From Macrostomum hystrix (Eukaryota; Platyhelminthes; Macrostomidae), in the NCBI GenBank assembly GCA_950097015.1, contig CATNEN010000038.1:12766001-12830000 (forward strand): a DNA stretch of 64,000 bases. Reading direction: 5' to 3'. The notes under the pieces were generated by a model. The model saw only the letters and a program-made list of their open reading frames with translations, was not told where the DNA came from and searched no databases. The position numbers and the translations under genes are program-made. Shown in pieces: positions 11,141-20,248 of this stretch. The first letter of the stretch is position 1, and every line of letters starts with the position of its first letter.

Positions 11141-13437
11141 TGACCAGCAGTGAGAGTGACAAGTCTCTTTCAACCGACTATTCCGCTTATTCTGTTGAAT
11201 CTTTGTCGTCTCCAAATTCAAATTTAAGTAGTGTAAGTTCATCACCTGTCCCGATTTCTGAGGAACAAGCACCAATACCCGCTAGTCAGGCAAACACTCC
11301 ATCTAGTAGTCGCTGTAATTTAGACAATAAGTCAGATTCAGAAAGTCTCGATTATTTAGAATCTTTAGTTACTGTCTCTGACTCAGGGGTCAGAGCGGCC
11401 TTGTTATATTTTTTAGTAGTATCATCAGGTATCTCCGAGGCTGCACTCGAAAGGATTCTCAAGTTATTTAGCATTTTAAATCGTGGCTCACCAGAAGTAT
11501 TTCCAGCGACTGTTCCTTTGTTAAAATCAAGTCTCAAGTCAGTTTGTTCGATAGAAAGTAGTTTTGTATCTGAGGTGCTTCTTTGCAATGTCTGCAAAGG
11601 GCAGTGCGATGCTCATCCTGAATCTGGGAAGGCTCGAGTAAGTATTTTAGATATTACTCCACAGCTGTGCGCCACCTTGAATAAACACCTAAGTACTATT
11701 TTAGAATATGAGCAAGAATTAAAGCAAACTCATAATACTGATGTTTTAAACTCGCAAATTGTTCGCGATCGCAATTTACCATTAAGCTCTGATAAAAATG
11801 TACACCTGCACCTACTTTTATCCGCTGATGGCGCTAATCTTTTTGAAAGTGTTCGTTCTAGCTTTTGGCCTTTTCAGGCTCAAATTCTCAACCTTCCAGC
11901 TCGAATTAGACAGCGCTTCACCAATTTAATTTTATTAGGTCTTGTCCAAGCAACTTCTATTCCTTCGTTTGATATTATTTTGCCAATTATTCTGACTACT
12001 TTACCAAATCAATTTGTATTCAAGGACTACACTATTTATGTCCACTCGACTTTATTTGTATGCGATTTACCTGCTCTAGCTAAGCTATTCTGCATTCGAC
12101 AATTCAATGGGGCCTTCAGTTGCCCAAAATGTGAGCACCCAGGTGAATCATTCAAAGTATCCAGCAAAGGGATCAACTGGATTTTTAGGTTTGACGAGCA
12201 GCATATTTTTCCTTTACGAACAGTGGAATCCCACAAACGACATTGTCAGTTGTCTCGTATTCGTGGTAAGCCTGTTGTTGGAGTAAAATCGGAGAGTTTT
12301 TTACTACAATATATAGCGTTTCCTGACTGCAATCCTATCGACTCTTTGCATTGTTTTTTTGAAGGCCAAGTTAAGTGCATTCTCGAGGAAATTACTTCCC
12401 TATCTAACCGACCGCAGTCGTTTTTTTGTTCGGGTCATGTCATTGAGTACGTTTCCAACTGTTTAAAAGGCGCCGTCGTGCCATCGTGCGTGTCCTTTCC
12501 AACATCATTTTCTTCTTTCACTGACTGGAAGGCAAAGCATTACAAAAATGTTGCTTTTTATCTTATGTTTCCTTTATTTGCTTTGCGTATCAACAACCAG
12601 GCTCTAAAATTTTTAATAATTACTTCATCCCTTTTGTACCACATGCTGTATAACGTAAAGTCGCTCGAAAAGGATATACAAGAATTAGCTGAAGCCTTGG
12701 TTAAGCAGGTACACTCAGTTTTTGGATTGCGACTTTTGCGACTAAACTTTCATTTAATATTACATATCGCTAAGCAATATGCGCAGCTAGGCCCTGTTTG
12801 TAATTATTCCATGTTTTCGTTTGAGAGTTCGATTGGTAATTTTAAGAAATATTTATGCGGAACTTCTTCCTTTGGCTCACAATTAGTTACAAAGTTTTTA
12901 CTACAAAAGGAGCTGGCTCTATTTTTGTCTCAGCAAACTGATCCACTTGTTAAAGAAGCTTATAATGCTATCGCAATTGAACCGATCCGGTCAGAAGGAA
13001 TTTTGAAGAAATCTCTCGCCTATATCAATGGCAATTTTTTCTCACCCCAAGGTGCTACGTTTATTTCATCTAATAACCACGTGTGTAGAACCACTGCCGG
13101 TGAATTTTGCTCTATTATTAATTTTCAACCACCAATGCATGTTCTTGTACGTGTTCTGCACCCTATGAGCTCCTTATTTGACTACGTTATGTCCAACACA
13201 AACTGGGATGAGAATGCAGATTTAGCAGAATGGCGATTGCTGTTGCAAACTAAGTATGCTAAAGTAAATAATTTTCATTTTATACTCGTCAACATTTCTA
13301 ATTCTAGTGTCAATGCTACCGAAAAGTTGATACCATTAAGTGACTTAGGTCGCCCATGTATTGCCCTGCCCATGAAACTTATCGATGTAAATACGTATTG
13401 TTTGATTCCATTGTGTAGCGAGTTTGAGCACGACTAG
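11140..13437 (+). CDS. CACTA/EnSpm-like transposase, element 1
   Basis: A single open frame of 765 residues starting at the ATG that overlaps the upstream stop (TAATG). Residues 1-90 are Ser-rich and disordered. From about 220 the tnp2-type transposase core begins: LSADGANLFES near residue 228-238, corresponding to the conserved D-G segment; a CPKCEHPG zinc-binding-like knuckle near 328; NPIDSLHCFFEG near 397-408, matching the P-x-D-x-M-H motif; and a DUF4218-like segment HLILHIAKQYAQLGP with FSFESSIGNFKKY around 540-572. These acidic residues are the likely metal-binding catalytic set (family knowledge; exact assignment inferred). It catalyses cut-and-paste movement through the 34-bp TIRs. 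No stop or frameshift is visible. AT-rich codon use (many TTA, AAT) differs from the GC-rich host genes around it, which suggests horizontal arrival. Confidence 0.9.
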   Translation: MTSSESDKSLSTDYSAYSVESLSSPNSNLSSVSSSPVPISEEQAPIPASQANTPSSSRCNLDNKSDSESLDYLESLVTVSDSGVRAALLYFLVVSSGISEAALERILKLFSILNRGSPEVFPATVPLLKSSLKSVCSIESSFVSEVLLCNVCKGQCDAHPESGKARVSILDITPQLCATLNKHLSTILEYEQELKQTHNTDVLNSQIVRDRNLPLSSDKNVHLHLLLSADGANLFESVRSSFWPFQAQILNLPARIRQRFTNLILLGLVQATSIPSFDIILPIILTTLPNQFVFKDYTIYVHSTLFVCDLPALAKLFCIRQFNGAFSCPKCEHPGESFKVSSKGINWIFRFDEQHIFPLRTVESHKRHCQLSRIRGKPVVGVKSESFLLQYIAFPDCNPIDSLHCFFEGQVKCILEEITSLSNRPQSFFCSGHVIEYVSNCLKGAVVPSCVSFPTSFSSFTDWKAKHYKNVAFYLMFPLFALRINNQALKFLIITSSLLYHMLYNVKSLEKDIQELAEALVKQVHSVFGLRLLRLNFHLILHIAKQYAQLGPVCNYSMFSFESSIGNFKKYLCGTSSFGSQLVTKFLLQKELALFLSQQTDPLVKEAYNAIAIEPIRSEGILKKSLAYINGNFFSPQGATFISSNNHVCRTTAGEFCSIINFQPPMHVLVRVLHPMSSLFDYVMSNTNWDENADLAEWRLLLQTKYAKVNNFHFILVNISNSSVNATEKLIPLSDLGRPCIALPMKLIDVNTYCLIPLCSEFEHD

Positions 13438-13959
13438 TTGACTACAATTTTATGTTCTTTTTTATTACAAGCGTCCTGCATTAAGAGTCACATGTTGTTA
13501 CTGCCAGAGGTTTTATTAGCCTGTTAAAAAAACAGAAAAAATTACTTTGAATTCTCTAAAAAACTAAAAGAGTTTCTAGAACTCTGGGGATTTTTCACAA
13601 CTCTGAATAAAAATTTAGGATTCTGGGATTAAAAATGTAGAGATTTTGGCATTGAAAATTCGGAGATTTTTATGTGGCAATGGCACTGTATTCGACTGTT
13701 TGTGGTTACCAAATGGTCACTGTTGCAAAATCAATGAATTTATTATTTATTTATTGCTTAACTTATTTACCACTGATACTTTGACTTCGTACAATTTGGA
13801 CCTACAATTAATAAACAATCGGAAACCTACTTATTTTGTCTCTTTATTTTTAACTATGGCTACTTATTAAAGGCGAATGTCTTTCTATATAATTTAGTTC
13901 TTTATACTGCACTCTCATTCCTCGATAAACTATTTTGCATGCACATTTCGATGGCAAAA

Positions 13960-14147
13960 TGTATACCCATGGAGGCCCATAGATGGACAGAAGCGCCATG
14001 AATGATCATGGATGGTATAAATTCCATGGATGTAATATGCATGGACACATGTATGAACATGTATGGGACCATGGATGTTCCTGGATGATCCATGCATGGG
14101 ACAATGCTAGGCTCCATGGATGATCTGTCCATGATCTGGGTCTAGGG
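13960..14147. repeat. Right subterminal CCATGGAT array and terminal inverted repeat
   Basis: About ten copies of CATGGATG/CCATGGA-type motifs lie between 13967 and 14113, followed by the right TIR 14114-14147. They face the left-end motifs in inverted orientation, giving both ends the same motif. Confidence 0.82.
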
Positions 14148-14150
14148 CCC

Positions 14151-14260
14151 CTTTCTGGCCCTCTGACTCCTCCCCACTGCGTGGCTGGTGGGAGCAGTTC
14201 TTTGTTTTAGTTGTTGTGCGATACTATTATTCCCTTATTCTAAGGGAAATATAAAAAAGT
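14151..14260 (+). pseudogene. Non-LTR retrotransposon remnant (3' part) after the CACTA insertion
   Basis: Immediately after the CACTA end and CCC duplication, GC-rich sequence resumes and continues the reading frame that stops at 8678 (…SLQTSP then FWPSDSS…GWWEQ) before a stop near 14255. The frame match across the insertion supports one split element, but the segment is short. Confidence 0.45.
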
Positions 14261-15796
14261 GTTGGCTTACTATATTGCAACAAATAAGTATGACTAAGAC
14301 CAAATCAAGCTACACTGCGTAAAATCGGATTTAGGACACTTACAGGAGAAAAAAAAATTCGAGATAAGTTACGAGATAAATTACGAGATAACGAGATTAC
14401 GAGAAAATAACGAGATTCTTGTTTCTAGAATACGAGTAACAATTGGGGAATCGGTATAGGGTCAAGTTCCGTACAAGCTGTATCCAAGCTAATTGTTGTC
14501 GTCATTAACCTTTAGTTGTTCTAAGAATTTGGCAACTTTTTAACGTAGCTCTCACCAATCTGCGTGCACGCGCGCGCATGATGACCGTTTTTTCGGTACC
14601 AGTTCCATGATCGCCGTAAGCATTTTAAACACTTTGAGGTATTGCTTTTTCCTGGCTGTTATGCCTATTTTACCTTGATGTGTTTAGCTAATAGAATATA
14701 AATGTCCTAGTTGAATTCTTAGCGCTAGCTAGCAAATTTTATGAAAATTTTGGGATAATTAAAATAACATAATCTATACTCATATCGATCGCCATCCATA
14801 ATATAGACAGTCAGTAACCTAGCCTAGGTATAGACGGGTATTCCTTTAGTCTATATAAGATTGTCGGGCTAGCTTAAAATGTAAGGACTATGTTAATTAA
14901 TATTTATGTTAATATAACAGTATATATTCATTTGCCATTGAAACATATTCCTTAATAAATATTAGGCCCCTATTGTTAATTTTAAGCCAAGGCCTAAGCA
15001 AGGGCTAAGCATGTATTTTGTTGATAGGCCCTAAGTTTTTATGTCTAAAAGGTTGGACCACTAAAAAGGCCTAGCATTTTAAATAACAATAATTATTCTA
15101 ATCATGAAATGGTCTTAACCTCTAGCCTGTAGTAGGCTTAGGCTACCACTTAGAGGCAAAGAACATTTATATAGGCATTGCTTGTAAATTTTCACAAATT
15201 CTGTTCTGTAATCTACAGGCCTAGGCCCTACTTACAGGTCTGTATATGCTATGCATCTATGTATATATTTTTGCTACTATTTCTGCAAAAACAATGAATC
15301 AGTAGCATTGTTTTAACTTCCTAGACCAAACATTATTTTTAACAATATTAAATTTGTCTAATTAAATGGTTGTTTAAATTGGTTAAATAACCTAAATAAG
15401 TTTTAACTCTTGACAAACCTTTATTAAACCATTATTTAACCATTCGGGTGTCTTAGGCCCACAAGTACAAATTCAGACCAATGTATAGCATTTCCAATGC
15501 TATTTGAGAGCCATCTAAATGAACACCTCCTCTTCCCATGAAATAGTTTGTCAACTGCCAACTTCTTATATACTAAAAATAAAATGCTTGCTTTCTTTAC
15601 TATTTGGCAACTATTGAATTTCCTAAAATTTTGAAGTATAGACTTCTGATTGTTTGAACTACCACTAAAAACGAAAAAAAACTTTTAACACAATATTTTT
15701 GTTTAATAACTGGTAACAATTGTAAAACAACTTAATGTAACTTAACTGCAAAATGTTATTAATTAGCTAGTTACCTTCCTTCTGCACTGCAACTAA
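14261..15796. other. AT-rich intergenic spacer
   Basis: No coding signal. Contains an ACGAGATA-type short repeat (14350-14420) and many AGGCCTA/TAGGCCT words between 14960 and 15260 that may be remnants of an old repeat. Confidence 0.45.
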
Positions 15797-16287
15797 CAGT
15801 GGCACAACCAGGATTTTCTTAAGGGGGGGCGGAGCAGACCAGCAGCTTCCCCTCCCCTCTTAAGTCTCACTTGCTTACCTTGAAATTAGAGCTCTCATGT
15901 AAGCCAAAGATGACGCAAATGTGGCAGAAAAGTCCATTCCTTGCATGAGAGAATGTCAGCCATGGAGTTCTCTGTAGATGGTCAAGCCGCAAGTAACGTT
16001 TCTCAACTTACCCTTGGACATTCACTCCTCATATGGCATTTGGTAGGTTGGAGGAGGCGTCCAAGAATTGGTGAGAAATTGCAGTTTCGTGGCTGAATCA
16101 GCAGGGTTAGAGAAGAGTCCAATGTCAAGCCTGAATAAAGAGGAAAACAGTTAAGCCGATTGGGTAAAGACCTTGAATTAGTTAATGTATCATGTCGATG
16201 TCATGCATTGATTCTGCAATACATTGTAACATTTCTCCGTTTGTACAGCAGTCCTGAAGTAAAATATGCCAATTTCTGATTGCTTAC

Positions 16288-16812
16288 TTTGAAAGAGCTG
16301 GAGCACTTGTTGATTCTACTGATGAATCTGCTGGCATAGGCTTTGAACTTGGCCTGGCATCTGCGCCATCCAGAGCAGACTTGTTCAGACCAGCTCTAGC
16401 AGGATCATGATTTAAACCTGATTTAGCAGCTGTAGCTGCAGTAGCGGCCACGGGGTCAGCAGACACACTGATGGGTCCAGGTGAATTGTGGCCAAAAAAG
16501 GATGTTAGGAGCCACTGACACTTCTTTGGTGGTGGACCAACTCGTGCTGGTCCTCAATCTGGGTCAGGGTCACATAGGCATTCAGGCATAAGTGGCACAA
16601 AATCATGTGTTGGAGCAGGAACAGGAATTGAGGCCAAGGCCGACGCCGATTGCACTTCATCATCATCCAATAGTCGTGCTGCTGATGAAGCTGAATCACA
16701 TGTTTTTGCAGAAACAGGAATTGCAGCAGCAGCTCAAACTCAAAGCGACTCCGACTGGGGGGACTGCGAGTCCTGGTCCCAATTATCTTTACCGTTCATA
16801 GATCTAGACTAG
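16288..16812 (+). pseudogene. Broken gene fragment inside the hAT-like element
   Basis: One plus-strand frame from about 16288 to TAG at 16812 reads as protein-like sequence for about 174 codons apart from two in-frame TGA codons (about 16402 and 16516). It is rich in Ala, Ser, Gly and acidic residues and ends SDSDWGDCESWSQLSLPF before the stop. Composition is much more coding-like than the surrounding element. It resembles a disordered C-terminal tail of a host protein, perhaps captured by the transposon. Family not recognised. Confidence 0.42.
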
Positions 16813-17589
16813 ATCTCTCCTGCTTTGCAGCTTTTTGCATGTTGATTTAATTACTTAATTGACTGAAATCTTAATAAGTCAAGTCAACAGACAATTGCCG
16901 TTAGAACAGTTAATATCCAAGTATTCCTAATGTTAAAAACTCTGCTCTGCTCTTATACAAGTAGGCAGTAACAACAGTAGAAATAACAGTCAGAAATTGA
17001 ACTTGTACTGTACATCATTGATCCTCTTTACATGTACATCTTTCTTTGGGAAGGGTGAGGTGGGGACAGGGTGGGGAAGGCAGGCACCAGTGTAAAGGCA
17101 CCAAGAATAGGCCCACCTCAGGCTCAGCCACACATTTCCTTTCCCTTGGACCACGTCCATCACCACTCTTCTTTGCCTCCTTCCCTTGTCTAATGTCCAA
17201 TACTACACATTTCGATTAAAACACAACACTGAAGACTCAATAACAACTACTGTACATTTGGGCCTTGGCATGGTTGGCTTGGGTTGGGGGGCTAGCTTGT
17301 TTAGGGTAGGATAGGAAGGGAAGAGGGTCAGACTGCCAACAGCAAAAGGGCCAATAGGCATGATAGTGATAGGGAGGAAGGCGGTTTAGCTTAAGCTTAC
17401 AAAACTGCAGTCCGCTGTGCCCAGCCGGGGCTGCCTGCCTGCCAAGCGACATATTTGGTTACTTAACTCCAGTAGGCTTTCCTTCTAAATCTAAACTGTA
17501 AACAGAAAAGATGTTAGTATTACCTCAATCCCTTGATATCATCAATGAACAAAAATCATGTCTTATTCTGTTTGGTCAGACGGTCACCC

Positions 17590-17628
17590 ATAAGGGGGGG
17601 GGCGGCCGCCCCCCGCCCCCCCTAGTTG
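17590..17628. other. G/C-run palindrome near the right end of the hAT-like element
   Basis: A run of nine G, GGCGGCCGCC and then C-runs form a near-perfect palindrome centred on the GCGGCCGC core (about 17605). It could form a stable hairpin; it may be part of the element's terminal structure. Confidence 0.6.
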
Positions 17629-17644
17629 CGCTAGTGGCAACTGA

Positions 17645-18474
17645 TAAAATTCATGACCCCTGCTTATATAGCATACTTTTAAAATAATGCTTTGAAGTTA
17701 AATAGTGATTGCAACAATTTTTACCTTGTATTTTTCATGTATTTTTTTCTTTGCGTGAAATCTACAAAATAATCACATGTGTACTCTATTACTCAGAGCA
17801 AAGCCTATTGGAAATTGGAAAATGTTCCTAAAAGTTTAATCGGTTGACTAAAAAAATTAAATATGCGCCATCAAGATTTAACTAGCTTTTAAAGGAATGA
17901 CTACATATTACCTTATTGTATTAACTAACTTTTTATATACTAATGATTAACACTGTATGCTATGTAGAAACTAAACTGCAGAAACTTGCATTAGTATTTT
18001 GCATGATTGGGTACCATGTGTTTACCATGTATCATGTACCAGGTTAGCTAGCAAGGGATTGATTATTAATATGTCAGTTATTAATTTTAAGTAGTTACTA
18101 GAGACTAGAACATTGTCCTAAATGTTATAGAAAGCCATGTTTTTATTTAAAGAAAAAGTCAAATTTTGAAACTAAGTTTTGAAGCAATTTTGAATACTTT
18201 TAAAACAAAAACATGTTAACTTAAAGAGTCAAAGCAAATATTTTTAAATCCATATAATTCAATTAAGTATTATTATTAATTATTGTTTTGCAGCTCTAGC
18301 TATAAATTTGTGTATAAGTAAATGATGTATGTAAACAATACATAGCTAGTATGCTTTTGTCATTTGTAGTTTGTCATGCTTTGTCATACTGTTAGTTGAT
18401 ATTTTTTCCTGTAGCAGTTCACAGCTTGGTTTCAATGTAAATACCTCAGTTTCAGACAGTTTTTTGACAGAGAA
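17645..18474. other. AT-rich spacer upstream of the RPA43-like gene
   Basis: No coding frame. Just before the gene a strong pyrimidine tract with acceptor (TTTTTTCCTGTAGCAG at about 18403-18418) lies about 57 bases before the ATG, which would fit a 5' UTR intron or a spliced-leader trans-splice site (inference). Confidence 0.4.
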
Positions 18475-19074
18475 ATGAAGCGCAAGCACCGTCACTCGGA
18501 CCAACAGTTAGAGCCTACCGACAGTGACTTTGAGGGGCCAGCCACTGTTCCAGAGGCTGACAATTGCTTTGAGTCTGTCAGCCGTGTCCTAACCTTGTCG
18601 CTGCGCCCCTGGCAACTCGGCGGTGACGCCGGCGCCCTCATTGCCGACCAGCTGCGCTCCCGCCTGCATCGTCACGTGCCCAGCCTTGGCGGCATTCTGC
18701 ACAGCGTCGAATCTCTTCGGCTGCTCCTAGCAACAGCCGACGCTGATGCTGGCAGGCATCGATTAGCCGCGCCTCTAGTGCCCTACGGACCCAGCCTAGT
18801 GCAGTGCCCAGTGCGGCTCCGGCTGTCCTGTCGCCTGTTCCGTCCGCGGCCCGGCCTCAGCTTGGCCTGCCGAGTGACCGCCGTCCTACCCGAGCTGCTC
18901 TCCTGCGTCTGTCACGGAGTCTATCAGGTGACGGTGGCCGTGCCGACTGCCACACCGGCGCTGGCTCCGGGCGATCGAGTGCTCGCTAAAATTGTCCGCG
19001 TTCGAACTCACAGCCGCCTTCAGGTCAGCGTAGAGGCTGAATTTCTGGCCATCCTTCCTAGCGGTGACGATTAG
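18475..19074 (+). CDS. POLR1F: RNA polymerase I subunit RPA43-like protein
   Basis: A single-exon frame of 199 residues with strong GC third-position bias. Residues 1-35 are basic then acidic and disordered. Residues about 42-120 resemble the N-terminal SHS2-like half of RPA43 (ALIADQLRSRLHRHVPSLGG and the following LHSVESLRLL). From about 120 an OB-like beta-rich part follows, with LFRPRPGLSLACRVTAVLP and CVCHGVYQVTVAVP, matching the RPA43 pattern in which a basic PRPG/KxG turn precedes the strand containing a conserved His-Gly. RPA43 pairs with RPA14 in the Pol I stalk and contacts the initiation factor RRN3 in the nucleolus. The protein is shorter than human POLR1F because the Lys-rich C-terminal tail is missing. 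Start chosen as the first ATG after a likely splice acceptor. Alternative: another RPB7-type stalk subunit. Confidence 0.7.
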   Translation: MKRKHRHSDQQLEPTDSDFEGPATVPEADNCFESVSRVLTLSLRPWQLGGDAGALIADQLRSRLHRHVPSLGGILHSVESLRLLLATADADAGRHRLAAPLVPYGPSLVQCPVRLRLSCRLFRPRPGLSLACRVTAVLPELLSCVCHGVYQVTVAVPTATPALAPGDRVLAKIVRVRTHSRLQVSVEAEFLAILPSGDD

Positions 19075-19189
19075 CGTATTGGAATCCGTGACATTCGGTT
19101 TTTGAAGTTCATTTTCATGCTTTGATTATAAAAGCTTAAAGCCTTGAGTCTTTTGTCTTGTGTTCCGGCCTAATCACCGCCTAAAATTT

Positions 19190-19592
19190 TTGATCAGATC
19201 CCAAACCTATAATTCAGGATTCGATCCCACACCTATAATCCAGGATTCGATCCCAAACCTATAACCCAGGATTCGATCCCACACCTATAATCCAGGATTC
19301 GATCTCACACCTTTAATCCAGAATTCGATCCCATACCTATAATCCAGGATTCTATCTCACACCTTTAATCCAGAATTCGATCCCACACCTATAATCCAGG
19401 ATTCGATCCCACACCAATAATCCAGGATTCGATCCCAAACCTATAATCCAGGATTCGATCCCAAACCTATAATCCAGGATTCGATCCCAAACCTATAATC
19501 CAGGATTCGATCCCAAACCTATAATCCAGGATTCGATCCAAAACCTATAATCCAGGATTCGATCCCAAACCTATAATCCAAGATTCGATCCC
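19190..19592. repeat. 26-bp minisatellite downstream of RPA43
   Basis: About 15 tandem copies of a 26-base unit (CCAGGATTCGATCCCAAACC plus TATAAT) with CACACC/AAACC and TCTCAC variants. It lies in the spacer between the RPA43-like and NEMP genes. Confidence 0.92.
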
Positions 19593-19869
19593 TGTATTTT
19601 TCTAGAGTTCTCCTGTATTTTTTGTCCTTAATCTTTAATCCGCACTCGTATCCACAAACTTAACTTACTGTTTTTTTAAGCTTGTCGACCTTTGTACGCT
19701 CGTGTTTGGAACTTCGTATTAGCATTTTTGACCGAGTTCCAAATATCCAAGTCATTGTGAGTAACATAGGTTTCATTTTAATTGTACTACAGTTATTAGC
19801 TGATTAAAACAATATAAGTACGCGCTTTTCTTGTGAGACTTGACCAGCTGACTGCTTGGACTTCTTGGC

Positions 19870-20160
19870 TTGATTCTGCTTATTTTGCTGTTCTGTTTTT
19901 TCTCCCCCTTTTCCCTCGACCTTCATTCTCCCCCTCCTCTCCCCCTTCCCCTCCACCTCTCCCCTCCTATCTCACTCGACATGCCTTCCCCCTTCAGTCT
20001 CCCTTTCCATTCCTTCCACCTTCTATCACCCACCCCATTCCTTCTCCCCTTTAATCTCCCTCCCTATTCCCTCTCCTGTTCAATCTCGCTCCCTTTCCTT
20101 TATCCTAAATTCTCCCCCAATTCTTCTCCCCTTCATTCTCCCATTCACTAATTAGTATCC
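19870..20160. repeat. Pyrimidine-rich tract (CTCCCCTTC type)
   Basis: About 290 bases of almost pure C/T on the plus strand with loose CTCCCCTTCATTCTCCC repeats upstream of the NEMP gene. It is open in several frames only because it lacks purines. A mirror-repeat or triplex-prone tract is possible. Confidence 0.7.
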
Positions 20161-20248
20161 CCCTAAAATCTCCCCATTCCAATCCTTCGCATTGTAATTC
20201 ACATTGTAACTGCTGCCCTTGCAGTAACGGAAGAATCGCGGTGCAGCA

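Larger units (their letters stand above)
8679..14147 (+). mobile_element. Complete CACTA/EnSpm-like DNA transposon (element 1)
   Basis: The element is bounded by inverted repeats at 8679-8712 and 14114-14147: 34 bases with one mismatch, starting CCCTAGACCCAG. Both sides carry CCC, consistent with the 3-bp target duplication usual for CACTA elements, although the C-rich flank makes the exact boundary ambiguous. Inside are an eight-exon accessory gene and a single-exon transposase gene, both on the plus strand. The 100-200 bases next to each end carry many copies of the palindromic motif CCATGG/ATCCATGG. The element splits a non-LTR retrotransposon, so it inserted later. Coding regions and ends look intact, so it may be young or still active. 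Confidence 0.9.
15797..17636. mobile_element. hAT-like non-autonomous element
   Basis: The left end begins CAGTGGCACAACCAGG (15797) and the right end, read inverted, begins CACTAGCGCAACTAGG (17636); 12 of 16 positions match and both lead into a G-rich run. The flanks are GCAACTAA (15789-15796) and GCAACTGA (17637-17644), an 8-bp direct repeat with one mismatch as expected for hAT insertion. No transposase is present. The interior holds a broken protein-coding fragment (16288-16812). Ends are short and imperfect, so the call is moderate. Confidence 0.55.

Noticed and set aside
16505-16801. Gln/His-rich frames on both strands within the hAT-like element
   Set aside because: They are out-of-frame shadows of the protein-like pseudogene frame 16288-16812, whose composition is more coherent.
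19190-19592. CRISPR-like regular repeat array
   Set aside because: Units are contiguous tandem copies without unique spacers, and the genome is eukaryotic; the same holds for the arrays at 34055-35217 and 35462-36230.
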